A stretch of 64,000 nt of DNA from contig NC_063452.1 in the NCBI RefSeq assembly GCF_020379485.1, positions 39,062,208 through 39,126,207 of the forward strand, written 5' to 3'. This DNA is from Brassica napus. Lineage: Eukaryota; Streptophyta; Magnoliopsida; Brassicales; Brassicaceae. Both the position numbers and the translations under genes were made by a program. A model generated the notes under the pieces. The model saw only the letters and a program-made list of their open reading frames with translations, was not told the DNA's origin and ran no database searches. This document shows positions 11,573-21,530 of this stretch, piece by piece. The stretch's first letter is position 1, and every line of letters starts with the position of its first letter.

Positions 11573-13104
11573 TTACAAAATAGGATACGGCCCCATAAAT
11601 CTTGGTTTAAGCTTCTTTAGCTTCCGAGTCTTAGATCCTCCCTGAAATGTCCTCATTTTCAGGTATACCAGGTCGCCCACCTGAAACTCTAAATCCTTAC
11701 GGCGCTTATCTGCATAACTCTTCTGTCGGTTATGAGCCTCCTTAAGCCGAGACTTGAGCATCTCCACCTGCTCTACTGTCTCCTGAACCTTGCAGGTTCT
11801 AAGTGTCGTCGCTCTCCCGCTTCTGTCCAGCAAAGTGGTGTACGACAAGGCCTACCATAAAGCGCCTCATATGGTGCCATTTCAATACTTGAATGATAGC
11901 TGTTGTTGTATGCAAACTCCGCTAGAGGTAGATACGTTCCCCAATTTCCTTCCCAATCCAAAACACAAGCCCTGAGCATATCCTCCAAAGTCTGAATAGT
12001 CCTCTCTGACTGTCCATCTGTCTGCGGGTGATAAGCTTTACTCATATGAACTTTTGTCCCAAGCGCCTTCTGAAAGGCCCTCCAAAACGCAGATGTAAAC
12101 TTTGTGTCTCGATCCGATACAATGCTGACAGGAACTCTATGCAACCTCACAATCTCTCTAAGGTAAATCTGCGCCAACTGATCAGCTCCATCTGTTTTCT
12201 TAATCGCTATAAAATGAGCAGACTTGGTGATTCTATCCACAATCACCCAAATAGCATTCCTCCCACCAAAGGTTGTCGGAAGTCCAGTCACAAAATCCAT
12301 AGTCACCATGTCCCATTTCCACTCTGGCAACGGCAGGTTCTGCAATAATCCGCTAGGCACTTGATGTTCAGCCTTAACCATCTGACATGTCTGGCACTGC
12401 GATACAAATGTAGCAACATCTTTCTTCATACCAGTCCAATGGTAATAACGCTTCAAATCTCTGTACATCTTGGTATTCCCTGGATGGATAGAAAAACGTG
12501 AGTTGTGTGCTTGCTGTAAAATTTCCTTCCGTAGCAGTTTATCATCTGGCACACAAACTCGGTTCCGGTACATGTACATCCCGCTCAAAGCTGTATGATA
12601 TCCAATACTCTCGATCTCAATCTGTTTAGCCAAAGCCTCATCATCATCTTGAACTCTGCGTATCCTCCATAATAAACCTGCTTGTTCCAAAGCATCAAGA
12701 CCAGCTGTCTCCCCATCTGAAGTGATTGCACACAATCTGAGACTAGCAATTGTTCCAGTCAGCTCCTGAACCTCCTTGGTTCCTGAAACATCACTCATGC
12801 GTCTACGCAAGGCGTCTGCCACATGGTTGGCCTTACCTGGATGATATGTAATATCCAAGTTGTAATCTGCTAACAACTCCATCCATCTACACTGTCTCAA
12901 ATTCAGGTCCATTTGAGTAAAGATATACTTAAGACTCTGGTGATCTGTGAGGATCTGAACTTTCTCCCCATATAGATATGACCTCCATATTTTTAGCGAA
13001 CAACTGCTGCTAACTCCAAATCTTGGGTGGGGTAGTTGACCTCGTGAGGCCTCAACTGACGTGATGCATAAGCGATAACATGACCATCCTGCATCAATAC
13101 ACAA
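11573..13104 (-). pseudogene. RNase H end and integrase, copy B
   Basis: The long frame 11773-13104 contains the RNase H end (GEKVQILTDHQSLKYIF), a zinc-binding HHCC segment (HNSRFSIHPG ... CQTCQ) and the integrase core with acidic residues in MDFVTGLP, SDRDTKF and GQSERT. The frame is lost near 11790-11840 and resumes at 11848-11573 with KRRKDLEFQVGDLVYLK and GPYPIL, the integrase GPY/F region. A further frameshift separates this from the chromodomain. The breaks look like single-base indels. Confidence 0.85.
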
Positions 13105-14423
13105 CCCAAACCAGTACCTGACGCATCTGTGTAAACCTCATATGGTATCCCTGGCCTCGGCAGTACCAAAACTGGCGTGTCTGTGAGTTGTCGCTTCAAT
13201 TCTGTGAGACTCTTCGAGCACTCATCTGTCCACACAAACTTAACATCTTTGCCTGTCAACTGAGTCATCGGTTTGGCGATACTAGCAAATCCCTTGACGA
13301 ATTTCCTGTAATAACCAGCTAAACCCAGAAAACTACGGATCTCTGTAGCACTCTTAGGTGTCGGCCACTCTGTAATTGCGACAATCTTCTCTGGATCTAC
13401 AGCAACTCCTGCCTCAGAAACCACATGACCCAAAAATCCAATCTTTCTCTGCCAGAAGCTACACTTACTCAGCTTAGCAAATAGTTGATGCTCTCTGAGC
13501 TTGTCCAACACAATCCGTAAATGCTCAGCATGCTCTTCCCAACTCCGAGAATAAATCAGAATATCGTCGATGAAGACGATCACGCACTTATCCAAGTACT
13601 CGCGAAAAACATCATTCATAAGTTTCATGAACGCTGCAGGTGCATTCGTCAACCCAAATGGCATCACCACAAACTCGTAATGTCCATAACGTGTGCGGAA
13701 AGCCGTCTTCCGCACATCCTCCCCTGCTATCGCAATCTGGTGATAACCTGATGCCAAGTCAATCTTAGAAAACCATGAGGCTCCCTGTAACTGATCCAAC
13801 AACTCATCAATACGCGGAAGTGGATACTTATTCTTGATGGTCACCTTGTTCAAACCTCTGTAATCAACACAAAGCCTGAAACTCCCATCTTTCTTCTTCA
13901 CAAACAGTACTGGTGCTCCCCATGGTGAAGTACTGGGTCTGATGAAACCCTTACCCAATAGCTCCTCCAATTGTCTTTTTATTTCAGCCACCTCTGCTGG
14001 CGCTAGTCGGTACGGGGCCCGTGAAACCGGTGCTGTCCCTGGTTCCAACTCAATAGTGAGAGCATCTCTTCTCGCTGGTGGTGGTCCCTTTAAGGCCTCA
14101 AATACATCCTCGAACTCCTCAACCACCGGAATGTCCTGCAACTTGTGATGTCCGTCGTTCTTAACCATCGAAATAGTCGCCAGAAACCCCTCTGCTCCTC
14201 TCTCCAATAAATCCTCAGCATGTATCATGGAGACAATAGAAATTCCCCGGTGAGCTTGAACACACTGGAATGTGATCTTCCCCTCTTCTCTAGGGATATG
14301 AACCCTTGCCTTCGGGCAATCTAACACCACTCGATGCCGTGACTAGTCGCGAACTCACGAAGCTGTGAGAAGCTCCCGTATCGAAAAGAGTGTGAGCTAC
14401 CTCACCTCCAACAGAAACCGATC
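12993..14423 (-). pseudogene. Protease-RT-RNase H, copy B
   Basis: The protease begins just after the candidate intron and keeps the DTGA active-site region (about 14368-14385). It then suffers a 191-bp deletion at about 14341-14344 relative to copy A, between two TGAC repeats, which also shifts the frame. The reverse transcriptase is intact up to RNase H: palm motifs [14 protein letters not shown] and [11 protein letters not shown] (13563-13574 codes FIDD), then RNase H starting [12 protein letters not shown]. The frame breaks near 12995 in LELAAVV. Confidence 0.9.
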
Positions 14424-14506
14424 CTGCTCATAAATTTTTTTAACTATACATAGTAATCACAACCACAATAGCACTCAATATAAACGAGTGTGGCAAAGAT
14501 ACGAAC
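14424..14506 (-). other. Candidate 83-nt intron between gag and protease, copy B
   Basis: On the minus strand the segment starts GTTCGT at 14506 and ends ATGAGCAG at 14424. The gag frame runs into it and stops a few codons inside. Removing exactly this segment joins the end of gag in frame to the protease (SVGGEVAH...DTGAS). The length and both splice dinucleotides are the same as in copy A. No transcript evidence is available here. Confidence 0.5.
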
Positions 14507-15599
14507 CGGCTGTCGGCTCAGCTCCATTGGCCTCTCCTAGGGCATACACACGTGGAGCGACGACTTGACGCTTAGCTGGTGGGAGCGTTGGTTGCCCCTT
14601 CTTTGGACACCCTCTGGCAATATGACCGGGCCCATAACAATTGTAACAAACCTTGTTGGCTACTGTAGGTGCTGCAATCTGACTGGCCGAAGTCGCATCC
14701 GCTGGTTTCACCCGACAATACTTTGACAAATGTCCCCACCTTCCGCAAGTAAAACACTTGGGACACTCTCCGCTGTGATGACGATGACAACGAGCACAAT
14801 ACAGTGCCTCCAACTGGTCTCTGGTCCTCCTGTGAGACTCATCAGTCTTTCCAGACTTACTCTTAGATGACTTGAGGAGCTTATGTTCCTCTGCCAAACC
14901 TGTTTCCTGCTCAGCAGCTTTCTCCACCAAATCTCCCAATCTGTGGTAAGTGACGACACGACATCTCTTGCGAATTTCGACTCGCATCCCACCCAAAAAC
15001 TTCCTAATCAGGTCTTCCTCAGTAATACCTCCTCCTGCAAACCTGCGAAGTCGGTTGAACTCAACCTCATACTCCCTGATTGTCATGCCACCCTGGCTCA
15101 CATGCTCGAAGTCACTCTTCTTCTTATCCATAGCTTCTTTTGGAAAGTACTTCCTATCGAACTCCCGAATAAAATCTGCAAAGGTAAGCGGATCAGGCCC
15201 ACGATGGCCCAATCGTACTCCCTCCCACCACACAAGTGCATCTCCATGTAGGTACTGCATAGCCAACCTAAGTGAAACCTCTGGTGGACACTCAATAATC
15301 TCCAATTTCCGTTGCAGACCAAGCTTCCAATCATATGCAACTGTAGCATCCACTGTTCCCCCAAAATGCTCCATATCCATGTTCCGCATCTGAGTCGTAA
15401 GTCTGTAAAACCTCTCATCATAAACACGGTAAACCGGTAAAGGTGGAGGTGGTGGTAGTGGTGGTTGCTGTAAACCCTGAGGAAGTTGTTGTTCTGGAAC
15501 CCCCTGCACAGGAACCTGAGGTGGAATCTGCTGAGGTGGAATCTGCTGCGGTGGAATCTGCTGAGGTGGAATCTGCTGCGGTGGAAGACGATCACGCAC
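14475..15599 (-). pseudogene. Gag, copy B, lacking its N-terminus
   Basis: This second gag starts within the PPQQI repeat and continues through the Ty3/gypsy gag domain (WKLGLQRKLEIIECPP, GDALVWWEGV) to two CCHC knuckles, CFTCGRWGHLSKYC and CYNCYGPGHIARGC (the last residues of the second are altered). The first about 90 residues present in copy A are missing because the duplication breakpoint lies in the PPQQI repeat. Unlike copy A, the codon before KLLKSS is histidine rather than stop. Confidence 0.9.
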
Positions 15600-15660
15600 T
15601 TATCCAAGTACTGATGAGCATGCTCTTCCCAACTTCCGCGTATTGATGAGCATGCTCTTC
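15585..15660 (-). repeat. Duplication junction with templated filler pieces
   Basis: Between copy A's reverse transcriptase and copy B's gag lies a scrambled stretch. It holds a 28-bp piece identical to RT sequence at about 15694-15721 and two copies of a piece beginning TGATGAGCATGCTCTTCCC. These are short re-copies of nearby RT sequence, as expected from template switching or templated end joining. Confidence 0.85.
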
Positions 15661-16736
15661 CCAACTCCGAGAATAAATCAGAATATCGTCGATGAAGACG
15701 ATCACGCACTTATCCAAGTACTCGCGAAAAACATCATTCATAAGTTTCATGAACGCTGCAGGTGCATTCGTCAACCCAAATGGCATCACCACAAACTCGT
15801 AATATCCATAACGTGTGCGGAAAGCCGTCTTCCGCACATCCTCCCCTGTTATCGCGATCTGGTGATAACCTGATGCCAAGTCAATCTTAGAAAACCATGA
15901 GGCTCCATGTAACTGATCCAACAACTCATCAATACGCGGAAGTGTATACTTATTCTTGATGGTCACCTTGTTCAAACCTCTGTAATCAACACAAAGCCTG
16001 AAACTCCCATCTTTCTTCTTCACAAACAGTACTGGTGCTCCCCACGGTGAAGTACTGGGTCTGATGAAACCCTTACCCAATAGCTCCTCCAACTGTCTTT
16101 TTAGTTCAGCCATCTCTGCTGGCGCTAGTCGGTACGGGGCCCGTGAAACCGGTGCTGTCCCTGGTTCCAACTCAATAGTGAGAGCATCTCTTCTCGCTGG
16201 TGGTGGTCCCTTTAAGGCCTCAAATACATCCTCGAACTCCTCAACCACCGGAATGTCCTGCAACTCGTGATGTCCGTCGTTCTTAACCATCGAAATAGTC
16301 GCCAGAAACCCCTCTGCTCCTCTCTCCAATAAATCCTCAACATGTATCATGGAGACAATAGAAATTCCCCGGTGAGCTTGAACACACTGGAATGTGATCT
16401 TCCCCTCTTCTCTAGGGATATGAACCCTTGCCTTCGGGCAATCTAAAACCACTCGATGCCATGACAGCCAATCCATTCCAAGTATAACGTCGTAGTAATC
16501 TAGCTCCATCTCTGCTAGGTCTCCGGTGAAAACGAACCCTCCAAGTAAGATAGGAACATCTCGATGCACGCCAGTGGCTCCAATTCTCTCTGTGTCGGCT
16601 GTCTGAATCTGCTTAGTCTTTGGTTCAAAGACACCCTGAAAAGGCCAAGCCTTGACTAGTCGCGAACTCACGAAGCTGTGAGAAGCTCCCGTATCGAAAA
16701 GAGTGTGAGCTACCTCACCTCCAACAGAAACTGATC
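15592..16736 (-). pseudogene. Protease and N-terminal RT, copy A, truncated
   Basis: Copy A keeps the complete protease: FDTGAS is encoded at about 16681-16698, followed by the flap region and DVILGMDWL. It continues into RT up to [16 protein letters not shown] (FIDD at 15684-15695), where the duplication junction ends it. RNase H and integrase are absent from this copy. It is nearly identical to copy B outside the 191-bp deletion, so the duplication is young relative to the LTR differences. Confidence 0.9.
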
Positions 16737-16819
16737 CTGCTCATAAATTTTTTTAACTATACATAGTAATCACAACCACAATAGCACTCAAGATTAACGA
16801 GTGTGGCAAAGATACGTAC
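16737..16819 (-). other. Candidate 83-nt intron between gag and protease, copy A
   Basis: The minus strand reads GTACGT at 16819 and TATGAGCAG ending at 16737. The donor GTACGT and the acceptor GCAG followed by G fit plant splice sites. Unspliced RNA would end Gag at TAA (16794-16796). Splicing joins Gag to the protease in frame and restores the expected [16 protein letters not shown] context. Because 83 is not a multiple of 3, both the stop and the frame offset are removed. Confidence 0.55.
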
Positions 16820-18167
16820 CGGCTGTCGCCTCAGCTCCATTGGCCTCTCCTAGGGCATACACACGTGGAGCGACGACTTGACGCTTAGCTGGTGGGAGCG
16901 TTGGTTGCCCCTTCTTTGGACACTCTCTGGCAATATGACCGGGCTCATAACAATTGTAACAAACCTTGTTGGCTACTGTAGGTGCTGCAATCTGACTGGC
17001 CGAAATCGCATCCGCTGGTTTCACCCGACAATACTTTGACAAATGTCCCCACCTTCCGCAAGTAAAACACTTGGGACACTCTCCGCTGTGATGACGACGA
17101 CAACGAGCACAATACAGTGCCTCCAACTGGTCTCTGGTCCTCCTGTGAGACTCATCAGTCTTTCCAGACTTACTCTGAGATGACTTGAGGAGCTTCTATT
17201 CCTCTGCCAAACCTGTTTCCTGCTCAGCAGCTTTCTCCACCAAATCTCCCAATCTGTGGTAAGTGACGACACGACATCTGTTGCGAATTTCGACTCGCAT
17301 CCCACCCAAAAACTTCCTAATCAGGTCTTCCTTAGTAATACCACCTCCTGCAAACCTGCGAAGTCGGTTGAACTCAACCTCATACTCCCTGATTGTCATG
17401 CCACCCTGGCTCACATGCTCGAAGTCACTCTTCTTCTTATCCATAGCTTCTTTTGGAAAGTACTTCCTATCGAACTCCCGAATAAAATCTGCAAAGGTAA
17501 GCGGATCAGGCCCACGATGGCCCAATCGTACTCCCTCCCACCACACAAGTGCATCTCCACGTAGGTACTGCATAGCCAACCTAAGTGAAACCTCTGGTGG
17601 ACACTCAATAATCTCCAATTTCCGTTGCAGACCAAGCTTCCAATCATATGCAACTGTAGCATCCACTGTTCCCCCAAAATGCTCCATATCCATGTTCCGC
17701 ATCTGAGTCGTAAGTCTGTAAAACCTCTCATCATAAACACGGTAAACCGGTAAAGGTGGAGGTGGTGGTAGTGGTGGTTGCTGTAAACCCTGAGGAAGTT
17801 GTTGTTCTGGAACCCCCTGCACAGGAACCTGAGGTGGAATCTGCTGAGGTGGAATCTGCTGCGGTGGAATCTGCTGCGGTGGAATCTGCTGGCCAGCAGC
17901 CAACTGACGGGCAACCTCTTGTGCTGCTACATGGGCAGCTTCTTGTGCAGCTACACGAGCAGCTTCCTGCGTAACCTGCTGAATAGCAGCCTGGGTAGCT
18001 GCCTGCTGAACCATCTGCATGAGTGCAGCCTGATCAAATGGTGGGGCTGCAGGCTGCACACCCTCTGCCTGAACACCTCCTGTAGCACCCTGATCATCCA
18101 CAACTTCACGAGCATCAGCTCTGACCCTGACGGTGCGAGTACGCTTAGTTCCTCTTTTTGGCGGCAT
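16794..18167 (-). pseudogene. Gag, copy A, with a premature stop
   Basis: Starts at MPPKRGTKRTRTVRV (18167), a basic N-terminus typical of Tekay Gag, preceded by the 5' leader. It contains Q/A-rich sequence, PPQQI repeats, the Ty3/gypsy capsid domain and two CCHC knuckles (CFTCGRWGHLSKYC and CYNCYEPGHIAREC). An in-frame TAG at 17196-17198 replaces the histidine codon of copy B, so the product would stop before the knuckles. Gag forms the virus-like particle and binds RNA. Confidence 0.9.
17818..17892 (-). repeat. 15-bp repeat coding PPQQI in Gag
   Basis: Four or five units of a 15-bp repeat (GGAATCTGCTGMGGT on plus) encode PPQQI. The same repeat is the left edge of the duplicated gag at 15530-15590, so it probably served as the homologous or slippage-prone breakpoint. 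Confidence 0.8.
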
Positions 18168-18346
18168 CTGGAAAGAGAATGGACGAAACGATTAATTTCT
18201 GTTAAATAAGATCATTAACAATTGCTGAAAAATAACCGAACAGAAAGGTGCTTCTAAGTTTTGAAAACCGTTGAAAACTTTAAAAATCTTTAAAAAAAAT
18301 CAGGTCCCCTAACCGGCGTCCCGGGTCAGGGCCGAGACACAACCCC

Positions 18347-18358
18347 GCTCTGATACCA
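18347..18358 (-). other. Primer-binding site, tRNA-iMet type
   Basis: The minus strand reads TGGTATCAGAGC three bases inside the 5' LTR edge at 18362. This is the standard plant initiator-methionine tRNA primer site for minus-strand cDNA synthesis. Confidence 0.95.
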
Positions 18359-18361
18359 AAT

Positions 18362-20153
18362 TGTAACACCCGTCTCATTAACACTCGAGACCGGCGTGCT
18401 ACTAATCACAACTTATATCTTAAATCCGTAAAAAGGTCTGAAAGTCGACTTTCATATAAATAACGAAATAAATCCATAAATCCCATAGTCGAAATAACTG
18501 AAATAATCGTCAAAATAATAAATAAAAGTCTGAGAAATAGAACAAAGGAAAACGCCTAAAAGCACCAGCTGTCCGATCAATCTCCTACTCGTCAGTCTCA
18601 CTTGAAAGGGCAAATGAGGGGTGAGTAACGGGGAAGTCACTCAGTGAGGTATGGGATACTAAACCCGAAGTCCATGGACCCGGACAGAGCACTCCGAATA
18701 AATATAATTTAATCCTAACACGTTGCAAACACGGTACCTAAAGTACCCAAAGATCACACAACAGTCCTAGCGAGGTGCACACTCGCTGCCCACTAACAGG
18801 CCAAAACACCACCGAATATGTGTTCGGTAACACACGCCCGTAGACGATTTATCGACCTCGAAGCCTTGGCACAACAGATCGACTAAGCTGTGCCGCAGCA
18901 TACACCACAACCAATGTACTGGTCTCCGGCCGACACACAGAATTACGTCTCCATGGTCAGCTAACACCCAATCACCTCAATATACTATATACATATATAT
19001 TATCAATTATAAATGAACAAGCACCGTTGAACCATCTAATACCCTAGTTCCGGTTTAAGCAAAGAACCTAAAAACTAAACAAACAATGACAGACTCGATT
19101 TCACACAGACGGAACACATTAGAAATAAATTATACTTATTCGAGGTCCTAAGCCGTGTAAGAGAAGCTCGGGAAAAGACCCTCACCTTAGCAACGTGGAA
19201 AGGTAATAGCTATGAACTCCAACTGCTCAAACAGACTCCAAATCTGAAATCAGGGCAAAAAATCGAGTCAGAACGCCCTTCGAACGGTTAAAAATGGATA
19301 ACCGGCGATCTGGTCAAATCAACCCGCTGGTCAAAGGTCAACCCGGTCAACTCTGACCCAAGCCGGTCAACCTTGACCAAATTGAAATCGAATTGAACCA
19401 AATCGGTTTTCCATAACCGAATTTAAATCAATTTTAACTACCGGTTTAACTTAACCAATTTAATTAATTTAAACCAGAAATCGATTTAATAAATAACCGA
19501 TTAACCTAAACCGAATCAAAATCGATTAACCCAACCGGTTGACCGGATCCGGGTTGACTCGCCGAGTCAACTCGGTCGAGTTGCCGAGTCACCGGCGGCG
19601 GAAAAAGGACGGCGGCTTACCAGAATCAACGGCGGCGACTGAACACGGTGCGTGGTGGTGGCGCGTGAGATCCACGCGCGGAACGTGTGGAGGACGGCGG
19701 CGGCGCGTGTGCCACACGCGCGGAACGACGCGGGAGAAATGCCGCGCTTGACGGCGCGTCCGGGCGACTTTCCGGCTGATCTTCTTGGTCCCGACTCGTC
19801 TCGACGTCACGATCACGATGGTGGTCTTAGAATTACGAAATTCCAAATGGTTAGTGAGTTATGATCGATTGAATGAACGGCCGTTTTTAAAAACAAATCG
19901 GAAAGATGATTTCCGGTTACCTTCGTCTGGGATCGGCGGTGAACTGGTCGATCTCGGCTCTGGACGTGGTGGTGGCGGCGGTACGATCTCAGGTTTGAGT
20001 GACGGCTCAGTCTCTGTAGAGTTACAACGCTTAGGGTTTCTGAAGAATAAATAATGGGGGATAATGGTTTATATATGGGACTCACCAAGGGCTTCCTGCA
20101 ACTGACGGGCTCTGACGGGCCGAAATCACTGGGCTGGGAATTGGGTCGTTACA
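18362..20153 (-). repeat. 5' LTR of the Tekay-type element
   Basis: 1792 bp with perfect TGTAACACCC / GGGTCGTTACA ends, next to the primer site on one side and the GATAG TSD on the other. It differs from the 3' LTR at scattered bases and by an extra segment of about 40 bp near 19670-19710 containing a second CACGCGCGGAACG unit. Confidence 0.95.
20068..20077 (-). promoter_or_regulatory. TATA box of the Tekay 5' LTR
   Basis: The minus strand reads CATATATAAA here, about 85 bp inside the LTR start. It is conserved in the other LTR at 11110-11119. Transcription would begin roughly 30 bp downstream, near 20040, and run through gag-pol. No start site has been measured. Confidence 0.6.
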
Positions 20154-20158
20154 GATAG

Positions 20159-21170
20159 TTGTTCACTTTCTTCTAAGTAAATAAATGCAATGCATTCACA
20201 ATTAACATAGAACATTAGGAAACACTCCATTCATGTTCAATGGCGTCATCCGTCACAAATGAGAGTCTGTATTTGGACATTTTCCTTTTTCAACTATTTC
20301 TCGAAATTCGGATCGCACTGCAACTGATTTGGAAACCATATTTAAGACTAGACCTTTAAGAGATGGTTCTTAGCTTTTTTAGTTAAAAGTTAAGAGACGG
20401 ATTCTTATATTCCGCTAAGAACCCCACCCTAAAAACCCATCAATAATCATGCTCTAAGATGATAAAACGTTTCACTTTGTGTATCCGTTTCAGACTTCAT
20501 ACAAACCGAGCTGAAATTGTATTGGGTATAAGTTGATTAGTACATAAGCATTCCCTTGCATCTAATCTATTAATTTAGAGTCCTAATTTTTATCTACCAT
20601 TTACAAGTTGTCATTTAAATTTGGACTTCCTTTAGAATAGCACGTGTTTGGACATGTAAATGTGTTTGGTTCCTTGAATATATCAACTTAACTTACAACT
20701 TAATTTAAACCAAGTTGCCATTTTGAAACAATACCAATATAATTATATTACACAATACTAAGTCAATAAAACCGGCCAACTAAAATTAAACCAACTTTTA
20801 ATCTAAGATAATTTCATACCGATTGTTACCTCCAATTAGATTAGCAACAATAACACTTTTCGGACCTCACTTTCGTATAGATATAACTTGGCTCTAAGTT
20901 GATTGATTCTTTGCTCTTACAAACATCATAATCACACAAAGAACATGAATATGTTTTATCATATTTGCTTCTATTCAAATTGTTTTTGAAATCACTTTCT
21001 TTTCTGTTATATTTAGAGAAACCTGTCATTATGAACACAATATTGTAAGTGAAATTAACTTCAATCGGTCTTAGCACAACATAAAAATCATTCATGTATT
21101 TGATCATGTAAATAATATCCTTATCTAAAAGAAAATTAGAAAGATATTATTCAGAACAGATTTGATCAAA
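20159..21170. other. Intergenic, with the end of a MITE at about 20345-20459
   Basis: AT-rich sequence without a credible gene. Near 20390-20459 it contains TTAAGAGACGG..., AAGAACCCCACC and ends AATCATGCTCTAA. This resembles the right terminus of the Harbinger-type MITE at 49102-49362. No matching left terminus is found, so it is a fragment. The minus-strand frame 20841-21107 looks like chance. Confidence 0.45.
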
Positions 21171-21530
21171 TCTATACTAACTTGACGTGCACAATAAATA
21201 ACCATAACAACTTAATATGATTTCGTTATTAAATTATTCGGTTATATTTGAAAAGTTGATATCTAAACTTGAACAAGATTTTCCTCCTTATAATCCGACC
21301 TCCCTATTACTCAACTTCCCATCTACATTCATGATCTTTCATATCTTAACTTCATGTAACAACTCCAACAAACTATGAAAAATAGAATATGCTATCGATT
21401 CTTTTTAAAGTGGATCTCAAAATATCTTCGAGACACTCATTAAACCTAATCGTTAGCACATCACTATAAATAATCATCCATCAACTAATACTTTCTACAC
21501 CCGAATATGGAAAAAAAAACTTAGACTAAT

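Larger units (their letters stand above)
9421..20153 (-). mobile_element. Complete Tekay/Del-type chromovirus with internal duplication
   Basis: Both LTRs (9421-11197 and 18362-20153) have TGTAAC...GTTACA-type ends. The element is flanked by the identical 5-bp TSD GATAG at 9416-9420 and 20154-20158. On the minus strand the order is 5' LTR, tRNA-iMet-type primer site, gag, protease, reverse transcriptase, then a second gag-PR-RT-RNase H-integrase-chromodomain block, polypurine tract and 3' LTR. The integrase C-terminus ends in a chromodomain-like segment, which defines chromoviruses. Frameshifts, stops and the duplication make this copy non-functional. Confidence 0.95.

Noticed and set aside
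20345..20459. A second complete Harbinger MITE
   Set aside because: Only the right terminus is visible. No left inverted repeat or TSD pair could be found.
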